Shown: positions 24,218 to 42,084, numbered from the stretch's first letter. The stretch: DNA of 64,000 nucleotides from Nansenia antarctica (GCA_963989245.1 OZ022339.1:58715982-58779981); one strand, 5' to 3'. The notes: generated from the sequence alone by a model not told the origin. Translations and numbers: made by a program.

Positions 24218-26568
24218 TTCCCCCTTTTGACATAATTTTATTATGTCAACCAAATTGTGACTAATGAGACTTCTAAATAGCGTAACTTTACCCAGACCAG
24301 ACAGGGCTTGCTCAGCGCCAGCGAATCTGCTCTAGACCAGAGAAAGACAGACCATTCTGCGTCATCGTCTGGTGGGGGTACTATAAGTCCCCCTTTTGGG
24401 TGTCCTAAACATAAGCATAACACAGTGATTGCATAATGATTATAGTGATTGTATAGTGGTTGTGTAAGCATAGTACTTCAATGTAGCCTTATATGTTTTT
24501 TTTGTCTATGTGTAAGTGTATATCAGAGCAGCTTATTCAAAACAATTAGTTCTACTAACTAACTAACAATTTGCAATTTGTAATTATTGTAGATATCTAA
24601 AACTTTCTTAGTCAGGAGCTTTTTCTTGAAGTTGCTAGAAACAGACACTTTGTTCCTTTAGATCTCCCCTCTCCCCAGGGCGCAGTCTCAGGCTGGAACC
24701 CTTTCCGATAGAGGTTTACTGCCCTCCAACCCCTTCTCGGGTCAGTGCCAGTCTACCTCCACCCCTTCCGCTTCCCAGATGTCTCCTTTTCAGAGCTCTG
24801 ATCACGGAAAGCACTGCTCGCTTACTAACGCATTCGGTTTCAGCTTACAGTGGCCTGACTGTACATTGAGCTGAGCGCAGCCACCGTTTTCCTATGGCTT
24901 AAGGCTTTGCGACCCAATGGGCCGGTGACAGTCGATAGCGATCCCCAGCCAGTGTCTAAACACCAGCCCCGTAGCGGTGATTGGCTGCCCAGTTGGGAAT
25001 CGACGGTCTGATCCCTAGCCCACATTGCTATGGGTCTATAAACTTTGACCGTTTACACCAGCCTTGCCTGTTCACGGGTGTGGCTTCCCCTCACATCCAG
25101 CTAGGTGTGGGCTGTCGCCCACGTACCACGCCGTGCCTGCAAGAAATACATGCGACAACAGCGCCGACTAGGCGGTTCCACAGCAGTATGTCAATTCATA
25201 CTTCATCAGACACGGGGGCCTTCAGTGTTCTCCCCAGCACTATATAGTTTTTAACGTGCCCTTGGAACTTTGCAATTCCGCCGCCACCTGTTAGAGGCTA
25301 GGTTCGGGGTGCCTAATCCCCTCCCTAACCTCTCTTCTAGAATTTGCTTAACCTTCTCATCTTTCTCTACTGACTTCTATTACATGGTATTTACACATAT
25401 CACATTTCTTTAAAGCTGATCTCATCACGCCACTAGGTGTATGTTCTATGTCAGTGTGTATTAACCTTGTTCCCAGCGGGTGTGTGAGACTATGGGGGTA
25501 GGGAGAGGTGACAGGGGGTGTAGAAGTCTTCTTCAATGCCGTTTGGGCCATTGATTTCTTCATCCTGAGTTTCATCACCTGTTGAGAGAACGGAGAGAGA
25601 GAGAGAGAGGAGAGGTTGCCCCTCCCTGACTAGTTCTACACTGAATATTAAGATTCAGTGTGCTTAATTGCTGGGGGTTTTAAGCCCAATTCACCATAAC
25701 ATTTTTAATTCAGTCAGTCTGCCACACCCTAAATCTATTTTCCCTATAACTACTCCCAACCCAGATAATGCAGAACTGCTTCAGGATAGGTGTGGCTTGA
25801 CGGATTCTCCTCCTCAGCTTGCACTGAGTTGGATACGCGTCAATCTCACACTTCAAGTTATCAACTTTAGCAGGAACCTCCCCACATTCTTTTTCAAAGA
25901 AAATAACAAATCTTTCCCTGTGTCCTTTATAATGTCCTTTATAGTTTGGGATCTTTTCAAAGGTGCTTCTGTTAGTATGAGGCTAGGAATGTTAGTACGG
26001 GGACCCTTTTTTCCTCCTCGGGCGCATTCCCGGTATAACACCTTGAGCTCATTCTCAGCATCGATCGGTATATCATAAGTCCTTGAGCCAGTTCTCAGCA
26101 TTGATTGTAGTAATCGGGTATATCTAGACTAAACTAAACTAACTTACTAGACTAAACTAAACTCTTATTAATTTGGTAAGACAACCATTAATAACCATGG
26201 TTATTCATTTATTCAAGTATGAATCTTATGTCTTTTATTTTGGTCAAAATGTCTTTATATAGAAATGATGTAGGACACTTATATTTCTTTCCCTCCCCCC
26301 AAAATGTAGCCTATGTGATTAGAACTGTTACGTGTGATTTTCAACCAAGTGTGCATCAGCAGAATATAACTTTTTATCTTTCTAGTTTTTTTATGAACAA
26401 GGAGACAACATTTACCGTAATCAGACAAGTTAATTTGGATTTCCTAAGCCAATTACAGAAATGTTAATAGAAGGTTTTCTGCTCACCTTGCTGTCTGAAA
26501 AAAGTCCTGTCCGGGCGTGGTCTCCAGTGGACTCAGAAACAGCCAATCCGGGTCACTTGCACCAAAAT

Positions 26569-27080
26569 TGTTAGAATCGGTTCTTTTGATTGACTGCTCC
26601 AAGAAATAGGAGGAGATGTTTGCTCTATTGCACAAGTGGAAGTTTATTGAAGATCACACGTAGAGTACAAAGCGGTGCTGCAGCAGCTGGACTCAACCCT
26701 GAGGCAATCTCAGAGGAAAGGTGTCTCGAAGTATTCAAATCATCACATATATATTTTCACAAAACCCAGAGCCCTTCCCCTTTTGGCCACTATGATGTAA
26801 GAGCTGATGGCCTTTGATTAGAATGTTCTAAAACTATGAATTGAGTGTTGTCTTGCGTTAGACGTGAGAGTGGAAAGGAGTTTCTTACAGCACCTGGATT
26901 CATGGCCATCAGACACTTTCCCAGACAGTAGCTTACAATTGGTCGTATGTGTTCTTAGGATACAATACTGATAATGTGCATATTAAAACAGGAAAACTGA
27001 TAAGATATGTAACATCATAACTACGCAGCTGGTGCTAGACAAATGAACAATAGGACCATTGAAAAATATATATCCTAACA
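26569..27080 (-). repeat. LTR (5' LTR of the minus-strand element)
   Basis: Partner of 23721-24217. It has about 16 extra bases near 26917 (CTTTCCCAGACAGTAG) that the other LTR lacks. Confidence 0.88.
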
Positions 27081-28294
27081 CAGTGGCGGGCGGTGCATTT
27101 CACACCTAGGCCTTCAGTGATGTCCTACCTGAATTATTCCACCTCTTAATACCATCATTATGACACGCCATGGCTCTAGAAACTATACATTTAGACAGAA
27201 ACGCAGTATAACCGGGCGTTGCCATTGTTATTATAGCGGCACCTTGTCTGGATGTATTCAATTCATTGCATGAAAACGAAAGCGTCAGTTATTTCCCGAA
27301 CTTTGCGGTCTGTCGATCTCGATAGGAGAACCGTATCGAGGTTCCATTTAAGGCCGGTTATCTTCCTCGTGTTCATACGGTCACGGGGGTGTGTCGTTTT
27401 CCATGGTAGCAGCCCGGGAAGTGGTTAGAAGATCGCATTGAAGCCCCACTTACTCACACAGCTGAGACAGGCAACACAACACACTATCTGTATCTACGGA
27501 CCCCAGGGTCGCTCAGTACATCTCTTGCAGAAAACATTAAATGCTTTGTACTCACCAAAACAACTGATTATTTGAACACAAAATCCATCCTCCTTTCTTT
27601 CCTCAAGAAGACTTCAATGACTCTGTTGTACAGTTGATCAGTTCCACCAATAAGTCCTTTTACATGGATAGCGTCGCTAACGTCGGGGTTGGCCGTTCTC
27701 TTCTGATTATGTCTAGCTTTTCTTAGAAGGTTCTTCTTTGTTGTTATAATATCTGCCACCAAATCTACCTCTTCTCCTCCTTCAGCCATTGTGGCTGCTT
27801 GTAGAACAACAGCTTAAATCTACACAAAATAGCGAGATCAAGTTCAGTGAGCTAGCTCCGCCTCCCAATAGTTTGTATCCAATCAAAAGACGTGCAGGTG
27901 CTGATCAGGTGCTCCGCCATCCAGAAGGCCCCTTCGTCGGATTTGCTTGGATTTGCTCGCCAACTCAAGATCTGACCACGGTACGCCACAGCTCTTTTCT
28001 CGCACACTTTAAATTACAATCTGTACTCGCGCCACTGTTGAATCTGCAGGCGGGCAGATTTCTTGGTACCCTGGCAACACATTATGGCTGAAATTGATTG
28101 GATAAAAGCTAAAGGCCAGCCCTCCAAATGTCTGGAAGCAGCGCAACCAAGAGGAAAGCTATGAAATGAAGAGAATAGACTACGGGAATAATTTAATACA
28201 TATTTGTAGAAAAAATATATACAAATTAAATGTATATTCTGATGATGTTTAGGCCAGCAGAGAAGGCCTTGCTGGCCCTGACGGCCCACCACTG
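27081..28294. mobile_element. hAT-like element inserted at the LTR edge
   Basis: Ends CAGTGGCGGGCGG and CCCACCACTG are inverted and related. The flanking 8-bp duplication TCCTAACA (27073-27080 and 28295-28302) fits hAT transposition and is the last 8 bp of the LTR. A minus-strand ATG frame at 27568-27789 (MAEGGEEVDLVADIITTKKN) is open for 73 codons, with no recognisable transposase domain. Confidence 0.75.
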
Positions 28295-28437
28295 TCCTAA
28301 CACAGTCCTGTCAAATTGGACAGTTGGCGCTTGTCCTTTACCTCCAAATAAACGAGGACTGTATTTTAGTTTGTCAGTTAGTTCTTCAACCCGGTACCAT
28401 GATTGTATTGCCAATATAAATGTTTCTATTGCATTAT

Positions 28438-29700
28438 GAATGAATGAATGAATGGTCTTTATTGTCTTTGATATAGTACAGGTACCAAATAACGACATTT
28501 GGGAGGGGGGGCTCCCCTGGTGCTAGGAAAAAAAACTAAAAACAAGAAGGGAAAAGAGCTGGTTTACATAAATAAAGGCTATGTACACTATCCACTATAC
28601 TATACTATACAAATAAAACACTGTACTGTACTCTATGCTATACCTATTCTAACATTTCCTATCTCTGAACCTTATGTACCCGAGGTTTGTCATATTGCAC
28701 ATAGTGTTATTGCACATTCATTTAAAGTGTCGCAGTTTGCAGGTTTGAAATGTTCACAGTTGTGTTTCAGTATTGCACTTGATTTCAATCTAGTAGCTGC
28801 CATCAAATTGTCTAGATTGTCCAGGGCCTAGAACCTAGGTCTTTGCTGTGTTCAGGGCCTGAATGGCCCTGGGGTAGAAGCTGAGCTTCAGTCTGTTTGT
28901 CCTTGCGAACATGGTCCTGAACCGCCTGTCCGAGGGCAGCCGAGCAAAGTGTTCGTACCCAGGGTGGGATGGGTCTCTGGAGATCTTGGAGGCCTTCCTG
29001 AGGCAGCGTGTGTTGTACAGCTCTTCCAGAGAGGGGAGGGGGGCGCCGGTGATCTTCTGGGCCGATCTCACGACTCACTGTAGGGCATTCCTCTCTGCGG
29101 CTGTGCAGCTGGAGAACCACACGCAGATGCAGTAGGTGAGGATGCTCTCCACTGCGCAGAGGTAGAAGGTCACAAGCATCTCCTGTCCGATGTGGTTTTT
29201 CCTGAGGACTCTCAGGAAGTAGAGCCGCTGTTGTGCCTTCTTGATGATGGCTGCTGTGTTGATCTTCCAGGACAGGTCATCCTGTATGTGCACCCCCAGG
29301 AATCGGAGGGTTGAGACTCTCTCCACGCTCCCTCCATCGACGAGCAGGGGCTGGACCTCAGATTTTTTCCTCCTGAAGTCCACGATAATTTCCTGGGTCT
29401 TTGACTGGTTCAGCAGCAGGTTGTTAACCTTGCACAGCTTGCCCAGCTGCTCCACCTCATCCCTGTACGCCGCCTCGTCCCCCCCCGAGATGCAGCCCAC
29501 CACGGTGGTGTCGTCTGCAAACTTTACGATGGAGTTGCTGGGGTGGACGGGGGTGAAGGCGTAGGTGTAGAGGTTGTGGAGGATGGGGCTTAGCACGCAG
29601 CCCTGGGGGGACCCAGTGCTGAGTCTGAGGGCTGTGGAGGTGTGGGAGCCCACCCGCACCCTCTGGGGGCGGTCAGACAGGAAGTCCTTGATCCATGCAC
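28438..29700 (-). mobile_element. CR1/L2/Rex1-group LINE, copy 4
   Basis: It has a (GAAT)n tail at 28438-28453, a 3' UTR as in copy 1, and an RT frame that is broken once near 29070 (TGG to stop or frame change). The frame covers STGSPQGCVLSPILHNLY, FADDTTVVG and FLGVHIQDDLSWK, and it is 5'-truncated at about 29700. Confidence 0.85.
28835..29700 (-). pseudogene. LINE reverse transcriptase fragment, copy 4
   Basis: C-terminal half of the RT. Two open pieces (28835-29071 and 29075-29700) are separated by a single in-frame stop near 29072-29074. The FVDFS motif is lost by 5' truncation; FADD is kept. Confidence 0.8.
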
Positions 29701-32700
29701 ATACTATGACACATACTATGAGACTGAGTGAATATATTTTTAAGCATCCCAATACATACTATGAAGCTGAGTGAATACGTTTGCTCATCATTTCAGGCAC
29801 TTTGTATTTGTTTTATGAGCAAGGATCAGTGAAAATACTCTCTAATACCAATTTTACATTGATGCTAGCACGGCCGTTCAACGTCTACACTTTACGCATG
29901 TGCTGGTGTAGCAGGTAACATTGGCTACATTAGGAGTTCAACTCTGTCTCACGGACGTGGATTTCATGCCCGCAATGTAGCAGGGCTGTTATTCCTTTCT
30001 CAGTTTACAAAATGGCACAGCATCTGTACACTGGTTGTAAACTTTGATTAGGAATGTTGGCAAAGTCATGGCGGTTCGGGTTGATAAAGGAGCCCTCGCA
30101 AGGCATGATTTGCAACTGTTGTGCAACAGTGAACAACATACACATTGTTGTCGAATACAAACAGAAGACACACATCAAAAGGCTCTAGATATGAGTCACA
30201 TAATGTATTTGAAACCATCTGACAATACGCCTGATTAAAACAATGTCATACTCTTGAAACTTGAACTTTTCAGTTGAGATAAGTCCACCCTGAAGCATTG
30301 AGAAGCGCTAAGAAATGAGTCTACTATTGTCTCAGATGGTCGGTATCACTAAAGCTTTATAGTACACAACGTTGACACAGTGAGGAAGATTTGAACCTGA
30401 GGTGAGTATTCAGGACTAGATGAGCTTCATGTGACCATTATGAATACGGGTATCTATCACAGCTCTGAGTGTAAATTTATCTCTGAATTATAGAGTGTAA
30501 AATTATCTGAGAGAGCACTGAGCTACAGATATCAATAATCAGAAGAACAAGTTTCTGTACAGACAACACTCAGGGCCCCAATTTGCTAGAACAAATATTG
30601 TTGAGCAGAGCTACAAATACAATACAACTAATAATCATGATGTCATCCACAGTTTTAGTAAACAATCTGAAAAAGCATTTGCCTATCATAGAAACACTAG
30701 TTAGAGTATGCAAAACTCCCATTGGAGTATGTATTATTACGTCTATTTGAAATATTACGGTAAATATGGACGATTTTGCTCCCATTTTACACATTGTTGC
30801 ACATGCAATTAGGAACCCTTATAGGCTGTACTATAAAGAGGAATTGACAGGCCACACACAAACAGTCTTCAATCATCTTCCATCATCACTTGGGTCCACA
30901 GTCACCCAGGTGAACAGTCTGGAGTGCTGCATATTTGCAACCAAGCAGAGTAGTTTACAACAGTGTCTGATTGGGTTCTAGCCAAGCACAATACCTCTTC
31001 TCTGAAGTGGCTTCCTGCCCTCTTCTTTCACAGCAGGAGATGCAAGTAGAGACTGGAACATTTAAACACTCTCAATAGCTTTAAAATGTATTAAAAAAAC
31101 AACAACAAACAAACAAAACAATCCCCACCCCAGCCCTCCAAATAGAGTGTGCCACATAGTTAGCCAGCTTGTAACCTAGCTCTTTGAGATCTTTAGAAGC
31201 TTGCATAATTGCAGGCTGTTTTTCTTGCATAAGGGGAGAAGGCATGTGGGGTTTAATTATGAACGGCGAACAAAGGAAACATTCAGGGTTTTTCTTTTCT
31301 TGTTTTAGAGCACACAGACTCTGTAATTCCTAGAATTTCAGCAACAATTTCTTTGTAAAAAAGGCCAGTCTCCAAGACAACCTTCACCCCAATGAGCGGG
31401 AATATTTATAATGACTGGCATCTGTTTGATGCTGGAACAAATGCGGGTTTAGTAACACCCCCTTCTATAATGTATGGCTGTATCTATTGACATGCCCTTC
31501 AGGGTCTCACATAACTGACGGTTCAAAGGAGTAGGGTCTCACATGCTTGACTTTAAGTAATGTAACTATTATTCTGAAACTGTCTGTCAAGTTCAAAGTA
31601 CTCATTAATGGACACAGTGTGTGTTTGTGTGTGTGCACGAGCACATGAGTGGGTGTATGCATGTGTGCGATAGAGAGAGAGAATGAGAGAGCGATAGTTT
31701 GTTTGAGTTTTCACATTAACGCTTATTCACTCTGTTTATGGAATCCACACTGGCAAAAGCTTGATGTAGAGTCGAGGGTTATCCCATTTCACATCAGTTC
31801 TGGATAATCTGACTTTATTTGGTTATTTTATAAGACACTAGCCTTTTTGTCGCTGCAGCATTGAGGGGAAAGGAGAGAATGTTGGCAGCAGACTACAGGA
31901 TTTGGGAAAATCAGAAAATTGAGCAATTAAGGGACCGAAAGGGATGGTAGTAATTATATTGTGTGGCGCTATTACATCGGTGCCCTGTAGAGGGAGGCAA
32001 TGTGTCATCTACAAGGAAAGAGCCTACATCAAAAACCTTGATTCCTCACATCATCTCTCCTTGCCTGCTTCTAAAAACACTTCTGGGAACATCAGAGGTG
32101 ATGGACCTCAGATCTTCTTCTACAAAGCCTTTTGAGAAGGAGGCAAAGAGAGAGAATGTGAGAAATTAATTACTGATATAGTCTATAATTAATATTATCT
32201 TCTATAAAGCAAAGCATTTCAGAATGCTGGACTGGAGCAAGAGTCTGCTCACTCAGTAGCTGTCCAGAACAAGGGTTTCTCACCATAGCTTTGTGTTATA
32301 GGAAGACATCATGGTCCCTGTCCCAAATCAACCCTTACCCTCTAGGCACTTGTGTAGATCTGGGAGGATTAGATAGATGTCTGAGGAGTAGAGCAAGGGG
32401 TTGATTACGGAGTCAGGGCTTGAGTGAATCACCTCTGAGCTATTACAATAGTGGGTATGAACAACGCTGTTGATGCACTGATATGTTTGTCCACTAGATG
32501 TCCCTAGAGTTTAGTCTAAGATGTTTTGGTCACAGCTTCCATGTCATAATAATGAAATAACATTCATGTATAATTTATATTAAATATTATAATGAAATAA
32601 GAAAACATGAACAGTTATGAAAACTAGAAGCTTTTTAGTTTCAAATTGAAATGCACTCCCCCCTGTACTTTTTATTCATATCACAATCAGCTTTTTCTTG

Positions 32701-33659
32701 TTCAATGTCTACTCCATTTTCTTTGCTTAAGTACAGTCAACCACATCCACATTAGATGATTGACAGCTTCACAATCATCTGCTGCTAAATGGATTCATCC
32801 AACAATCCATTTATGTCACATTTCATAAATATTCTGATAACCATACATTGACAAATGTACAAAGTTCAGTGTCAGCAACAATATTTCAAATAAACTATGC
32901 ATAAAAGTAAAATAAACATAACATTTATTTTCAAATACAAACAAACATCCCCTCCTTTGGGAAGTGAAGTCTTTGTAATGACTGAAAGTGTAAGCAGTCA
33001 TTTAAGAAAAGTACTTTGCCAGAGAGGCACTGCATTATTTTAACTATAGCCCAACAAATATATGAGTACATAACAAGGTCACAGCATTGTCCACAAATAG
33101 CAGCCATTCACAAGATACCTGAGTGAAATGCGTAGTTATACTGTAGGCGATGTAAATATAACAGTCACACAAAGTAATTTGCATGGATTATGCTTACTGT
33201 ATAAGCATACAAAATACTTTCAGCCGGAAACTCATTTTGAATGTTTTCAATTAAGCCTCACCACAAGGCTTTTGGATTTTCTGCATCTCATGTTAGGAAT
33301 AATACCTGACAGAATTAATCTATACCACTCTCATGCAGTGAATTGCCAGCTGTCAATTACGTGCCCTATTGTTATCAATGATAAATATGTATTAATACTT
33401 GTATCCCGGCATCCACCGTTTTCCAATCTTTTTTAGTTTTTCTTCTACCACTAGAACTCCATTACAGTCTCTCCATTTTCAACATGAAAGCCTTCACAAC
33501 ACTGCTGCTGCAGTTTTTCTGGCCTTATTCCCTTTTCAATTTGTGCACTTGGCAGCTCATTCATAAAATACAACATACAGTACATACAAATACAACTGTT
33601 TTCAAGTAAAGCCATGGCTAAAAAAGGTGTTTTGCAACAAAAAAAAGCAAGCAGCTTGC
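29701..33659. other. Unassigned 4 kb
   Basis: No supported gene. ORFs are short and without domains. Simple sequence: an A-rich (AAC)n-like run near 31095 and GT/GA-rich patches at 31615-31700. I see no RNA gene. Confidence 0.4.
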
Positions 33660-33667
33660 AGCAATAC

Positions 33668-34001
33668 TAGAGATGGGAATCGAGAACCGGTTCCAGTTGA
33701 AAACCGGTAACAATTTGTTCGATGCATACCTCAGAGGTTATCGATTCCTCTTATCAATGCCGCCATGTTTTGTGCATGCGCTGACAGTTGCGCATTGCAA
33801 AAACGTGTAGCGTCGGTCAAAGAATTGTGCATATATGTTATTCATATATTTCACTAATAAAACAGCTGCATTGACACGGAAAACCCGTGTAGGCCTTCTT
33901 TTTTTCCACAGGAAATGTATCAGGAAACAATAAAGAATTGGATCGATAAGCAGAATCGATAATGGCATTGGTATCGATAACATAATCAACTCCCATCCCT
34001 A
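33668..34001. mobile_element. hAT-type MITE with 8-bp target duplication
   Basis: Ends TAGAGATGGGAATCGA and GATTATGTTATCG/CCCATCCCTA; perfect 8-bp flanking duplication AGCAATAC (33660-33667 and 34002-34009). 334 bp, non-coding. Confidence 0.85.
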
Positions 34002-34009
34002 AGCAATAC

Positions 34010-34546
34010 TAAGCTTATCTCCCTGTCCTTTGATGATGACATCATGACAGAGAGAGGGAGTAGTCAGTAGTTTGTGGAGTACTGTAGTGTAGATGAAGGG
34101 TGCAAACCTTAAGAGAGGGCCTGTCCAGCTGTTTTGCATTGCTTTATGGCACTTTATTCATTATGTCACTAACTGCAAAAGTGCGCGCAGCACAGCCAGC
34201 CCAGTATCACTACCTAGGTGTATTAATCTGGACATGTGATTATTTTATAAAGGTGTCCTGTAAGTCAACAATTCTCATTTGCTCAGGGAAAACAGCTACA
34301 AAAAGACAAGTATGCGTCATAACTATTTTTGTTTGCATTTTCATTAGCTAATTCCTGATGCAATGTTACTATAATGGCGTACACCTATTTTTTCAGGTAT
34401 AAATCAGCGGACACTACAACCCTCAAGGACTAATGTTGAAAACCCCATGCAGAACAAACCATACAGTATGCAATCCCTCAACCTCTAATAAAAGCCTTCA
34501 GCCCTACTACTGGCTTAAGAGAGAAATAAAGAGATATAGGTTAATA
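34010..34546. other. Unassigned sequence
   Basis: No supported gene or repeat. Confidence 0.4.
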
Positions 34547-35192
34547 CAGTCAAAAATAATACAAAAGAATTAGGACACCCCATGACATATTTACGGTAGT
34601 TCTTTTTTTAAGAAATATGTATATACCAATATTTGATCTTCTTTCAAACAATATCTATAGATAAAGAGTTATTATATTCCTAAAAGTTATACGGTAGTTA
34701 TATTAGTATGCCCTAATAGCTGGTATTGCCACCTGCTGGTATTGCTGAAATAACCTCAATTAGATGTTCCCTAGAACTGTCTACCAGTCTCTGACATCAA
34801 TTGGGAGAAAGGGTTTCCCACTCCTCCATGCAGAATTCTTTCAGCTGTGTGATGTTTAAGGGGTGTCTTACATGCACAGCCCGTTTCAGATCACTCCACA
34901 GCATCTCAATAGGATTAAAATCCAGGCTTTGACTTGGCCGTTCTAAAACTCTCCATGTCTTTCTTTTCCTTGCCATTCCTTCGTGGATTTACTGGAATGT
35001 TTTGTCATGTTGCATGGTCCACATCCGCTTCAGCTTAAATTTTTGGACAGATGGTCTCACATTTTCCTCAAGCACCCTCTGATACAATAAATAATTCATA
35101 GTAGATTACAGTATATGATGGTGAGCTGGCCAAGCCCTGCTGCAGCAAAGCAGTCTCAAACCATGACATTTCCACCCCCATGCTTCACAGGT

Positions 35193-35931
35193 TGTGGCAA
35201 CCCTGCCTATCGCTCGGGGGATCGGTACCTGCAGCACCACGGACAGCACCACCCAGACAGTGCATGCTGCCTTGCTACACAGCTGCCCTGCATCTCACAA
35301 TCTGCAAGGAGTGAGCCAGAGCCTAATCAGAACCGGGGTGCACCGTGGCGTAGGGTGAGAGCCGTGCAGCGGCAACTTTTTCCAGAGTGTCTTTATTCAT
35401 GTGTTTTATGCTATCTCCATAGCACCAGTCGGGCGCAGCCTAGTGGAGAGGCCCTGACAGCCAGAGACTAGAGTGGCGGGACACCAAACGACTGCCCCCA
35501 CGAAGCCACCTCTGGCCCACCTCATACCCACAGCTACCCCAGAGAGTGAGGGAACCCGTACCCGGACGGAGGGTGAGAGCCGTGCGGCGGCCACTTATTC
35601 AAGAGGGTTCTTAGTAATGTGTTTTATGCTATCTCCATAGCACCAGTCGGGCGCAGCCTAGTGGATAGGCCCCGACAGCCGGAGACGACGCCTGCAGAGC
35701 CCCCCCGGCTATCCTTCTACCCCATCTATCTTCGACCTGAGAAGAACCGTAGTTGATTACAGGCCCCTGATCCTTACAGTTTGAAGGAGCAGAATCTAAG
35801 TTGACTTTGACCCCCTGTGTTAATTATTCCTTATTAAATGTGCCCTAGGGCTAAAGCCTAAACGGGTGTCTGTGTCGTTCTCTAGCTTGGGTGTGTGCAA
35901 AATCCCCCGGACGAAGTTAGTGGTTGCCACA
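35193..35931. mobile_element. Solo LTR inside the Tc1-like element
   Basis: Ends TGTGGCAACC and GGTTGCCACA (inverted, TG...CA) with a 4-bp duplication AGGT at 35189-35192 and 35932-35935. It contains an internal direct repeat of about 120 bp (35352-35470 and 35569-35690; TTTTATGCTATCTCCATAGC in both). No internal region remains, as expected after LTR-LTR recombination. Confidence 0.8.
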
Positions 35932-36060
35932 AGGTATGAGGTTCTTGTGCTCAAATGCTGTCTTTGGTTTGCGCCAAACATGTCTTCTGTTACTGTGCCC
36001 AAATAATTAAACTTTGGATTCATCTGTCAAACGCATTGTTCCAGAAGTCCTGGTGTTTGT

Positions 36061-36444
36061 CTAGGTGTTCACTGGAAAACTTTTGTCTTGCCCTGGTGGC
36101 CTTTTTGACAGCAAGGGTTTCCTCCTTGCACACCTCCCATGAAAATCAAATGTGTGCAGTCTCTTTCTGATGGTTGATGCATGTACTTTGACATCAACTG
36201 TGGCAAGAGCTACCTGTAGGTCCTGTGATGACATTTTAGGATTGTTGGAGACTTTTGCTGTTGGGCTGAACTTGCAAGGACTGTCTGACCAGGCCATGTT
36301 GGCAGTTGTTTTAAATGTTCTCCACTTTATTATTTTCTGGACAGTGGAATGGCTGATTTCTAATTGTTTGGAGATGTTTTTAAATCCATTCCGAGATTCA
36401 TACACATCTAAAACCTTCTTTCTGAAGGCCTCAACTCTTGACAT
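36061..36444 (-). pseudogene. Tc1-like transposase N-terminal fragment
   Basis: 127 codons with a start MSRVEAFRKK and helix-turn-helix segments (GFKNISKQLEISHSTVQKII). It stops before the DDE domain, whose remains lie downstream in other frames. Confidence 0.75.
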
Positions 36445-36486
36445 GGTGATGCACTGACTTCAACAAACAAGAGCAAACCAAACTAA

Positions 36487-36906
36487 GGGTGTGTTCTCAC
36501 TAGAACATTTGCTTCACTTGGAATCAGATTTGTTTGCTCTGCGTCGTTTGGAGCGGTGAGAACGCGCATTCGAAGTTGTTCCCGGAGCAAAGAACCAACG
36601 GATGCTCCGCTTGAAAAGGGTGGTTTCGCTCCGGTTACAAACGTCGCTTTTGGTGAGAACGCTGCTCGAGGCAGTCCATAGGAAAACAACAGCGCATGCG
36701 GGATCTGGATAAGAGCGGGACGAACGGGCAATTTTCTATTTTTCTGACCAATCAACTACCACGTCTGTTGCTTCGATTGCGTATGTTACTTCGTTTACAT
36801 GAAGGGCTGTGAGAACGCAAATCAGAGAAATAATTTATGCAACAATGTTGCGAACTCATCCACTTGCTCCGGGTCTCAATTCTGACTTTCATGTGAGGAC
36901 ATGACC
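36487..36906. mobile_element. MITE with GGGTGTGTTCTCAC ends
   Basis: The left end GGGTGTGTTCTCACTAGAAC and the inverted right end GTCATGTCCTCACATGAAAG are similar; CTAA flanks both sides (36483-36486 and 36907-36910). It is non-coding and lies within the Tc1-like element. Confidence 0.55.
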
Positions 36907-37316
36907 TAACTGTCTGAGGTTTAAGTAAGAGACTCCTTCAAAATCGTCACTAACAATGTTCTAATCATTTGCACCTGATGTGGTGCACTTGATTCTAATT
37001 TTAGGCATTTAAATGTGTGGGGTGTCCTAACTTTTCCTAATTTTTGTTTTGTTTTATTTGTTTAGTCAAATTACCTCCATCTCAATTTTGTTAAAATGAA
37101 GATCAAATGTCCATAACGTTTAAATAAATTAAGATTTTCATGGGGTATCCTATCTTTTTCAGATGACTAGTAAAGGAGAGAACAAATGAGAGAGAGAGAG
37201 AGAGAAAAAAAGTCCCACAGGGACCATATATACTGAAAAACGCTTGCACTCACTGCAATGTCACTTTGGATAAAAGCGTCAGCTAAATCACATATTATAT
37301 AGTTACGGAATACTTC

Positions 37317-42084
<4,768 letters not shown>

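Larger units (their letters stand above)
23721..27080 (-). mobile_element. Non-autonomous LTR retroelement with two LTRs
   Basis: LTRs at 23721-24217 (497 bp) and 26569-27080 (512 bp) are near-identical direct repeats, each starting TGTTAGAATC and ending ATCCTAACA. The orientation is minus: a purine tract (complement of 24218-24228, AAAAGGGGGAA) lies just inside the left LTR. A candidate primer-binding site (26548-26564, CCGGGTCACTTGCACCA, like a tRNA 3' end) lies just inside the right LTR. The 2.35 kb interior shows no gag, protease, RT or integrase motif. The 4-bp target duplication is CAGT (23717-23720, and 28303-28306 beyond a later insertion). Confidence 0.85.
34547..37170 (-). mobile_element. 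Tc1-like transposon split by a solo LTR and a MITE
   Basis: Both ends are flanked by TA and share GGA(C/T)ACCCCATG-type subterminal sequence in inverted form. The minus strand encodes a Tc1 N-terminal DNA-binding domain at 36061-36444 (FRKKVLDVYESRNGFKNISK, STVQKIIKWR, VHASTIRKRLHTFDFHGRCARR) and degenerate catalytic parts at 34700-35180 and 35936-36060. Insertions at 35193-35931 and 36487-36906 break it. Confidence 0.75.

Noticed and set aside
27081..27084. CAGT as the right-hand target duplication of the LTR element
   Set aside because: It is better explained as the start of the hAT-like element; the true CAGT is at 28303-28306, after the 8-bp duplication.
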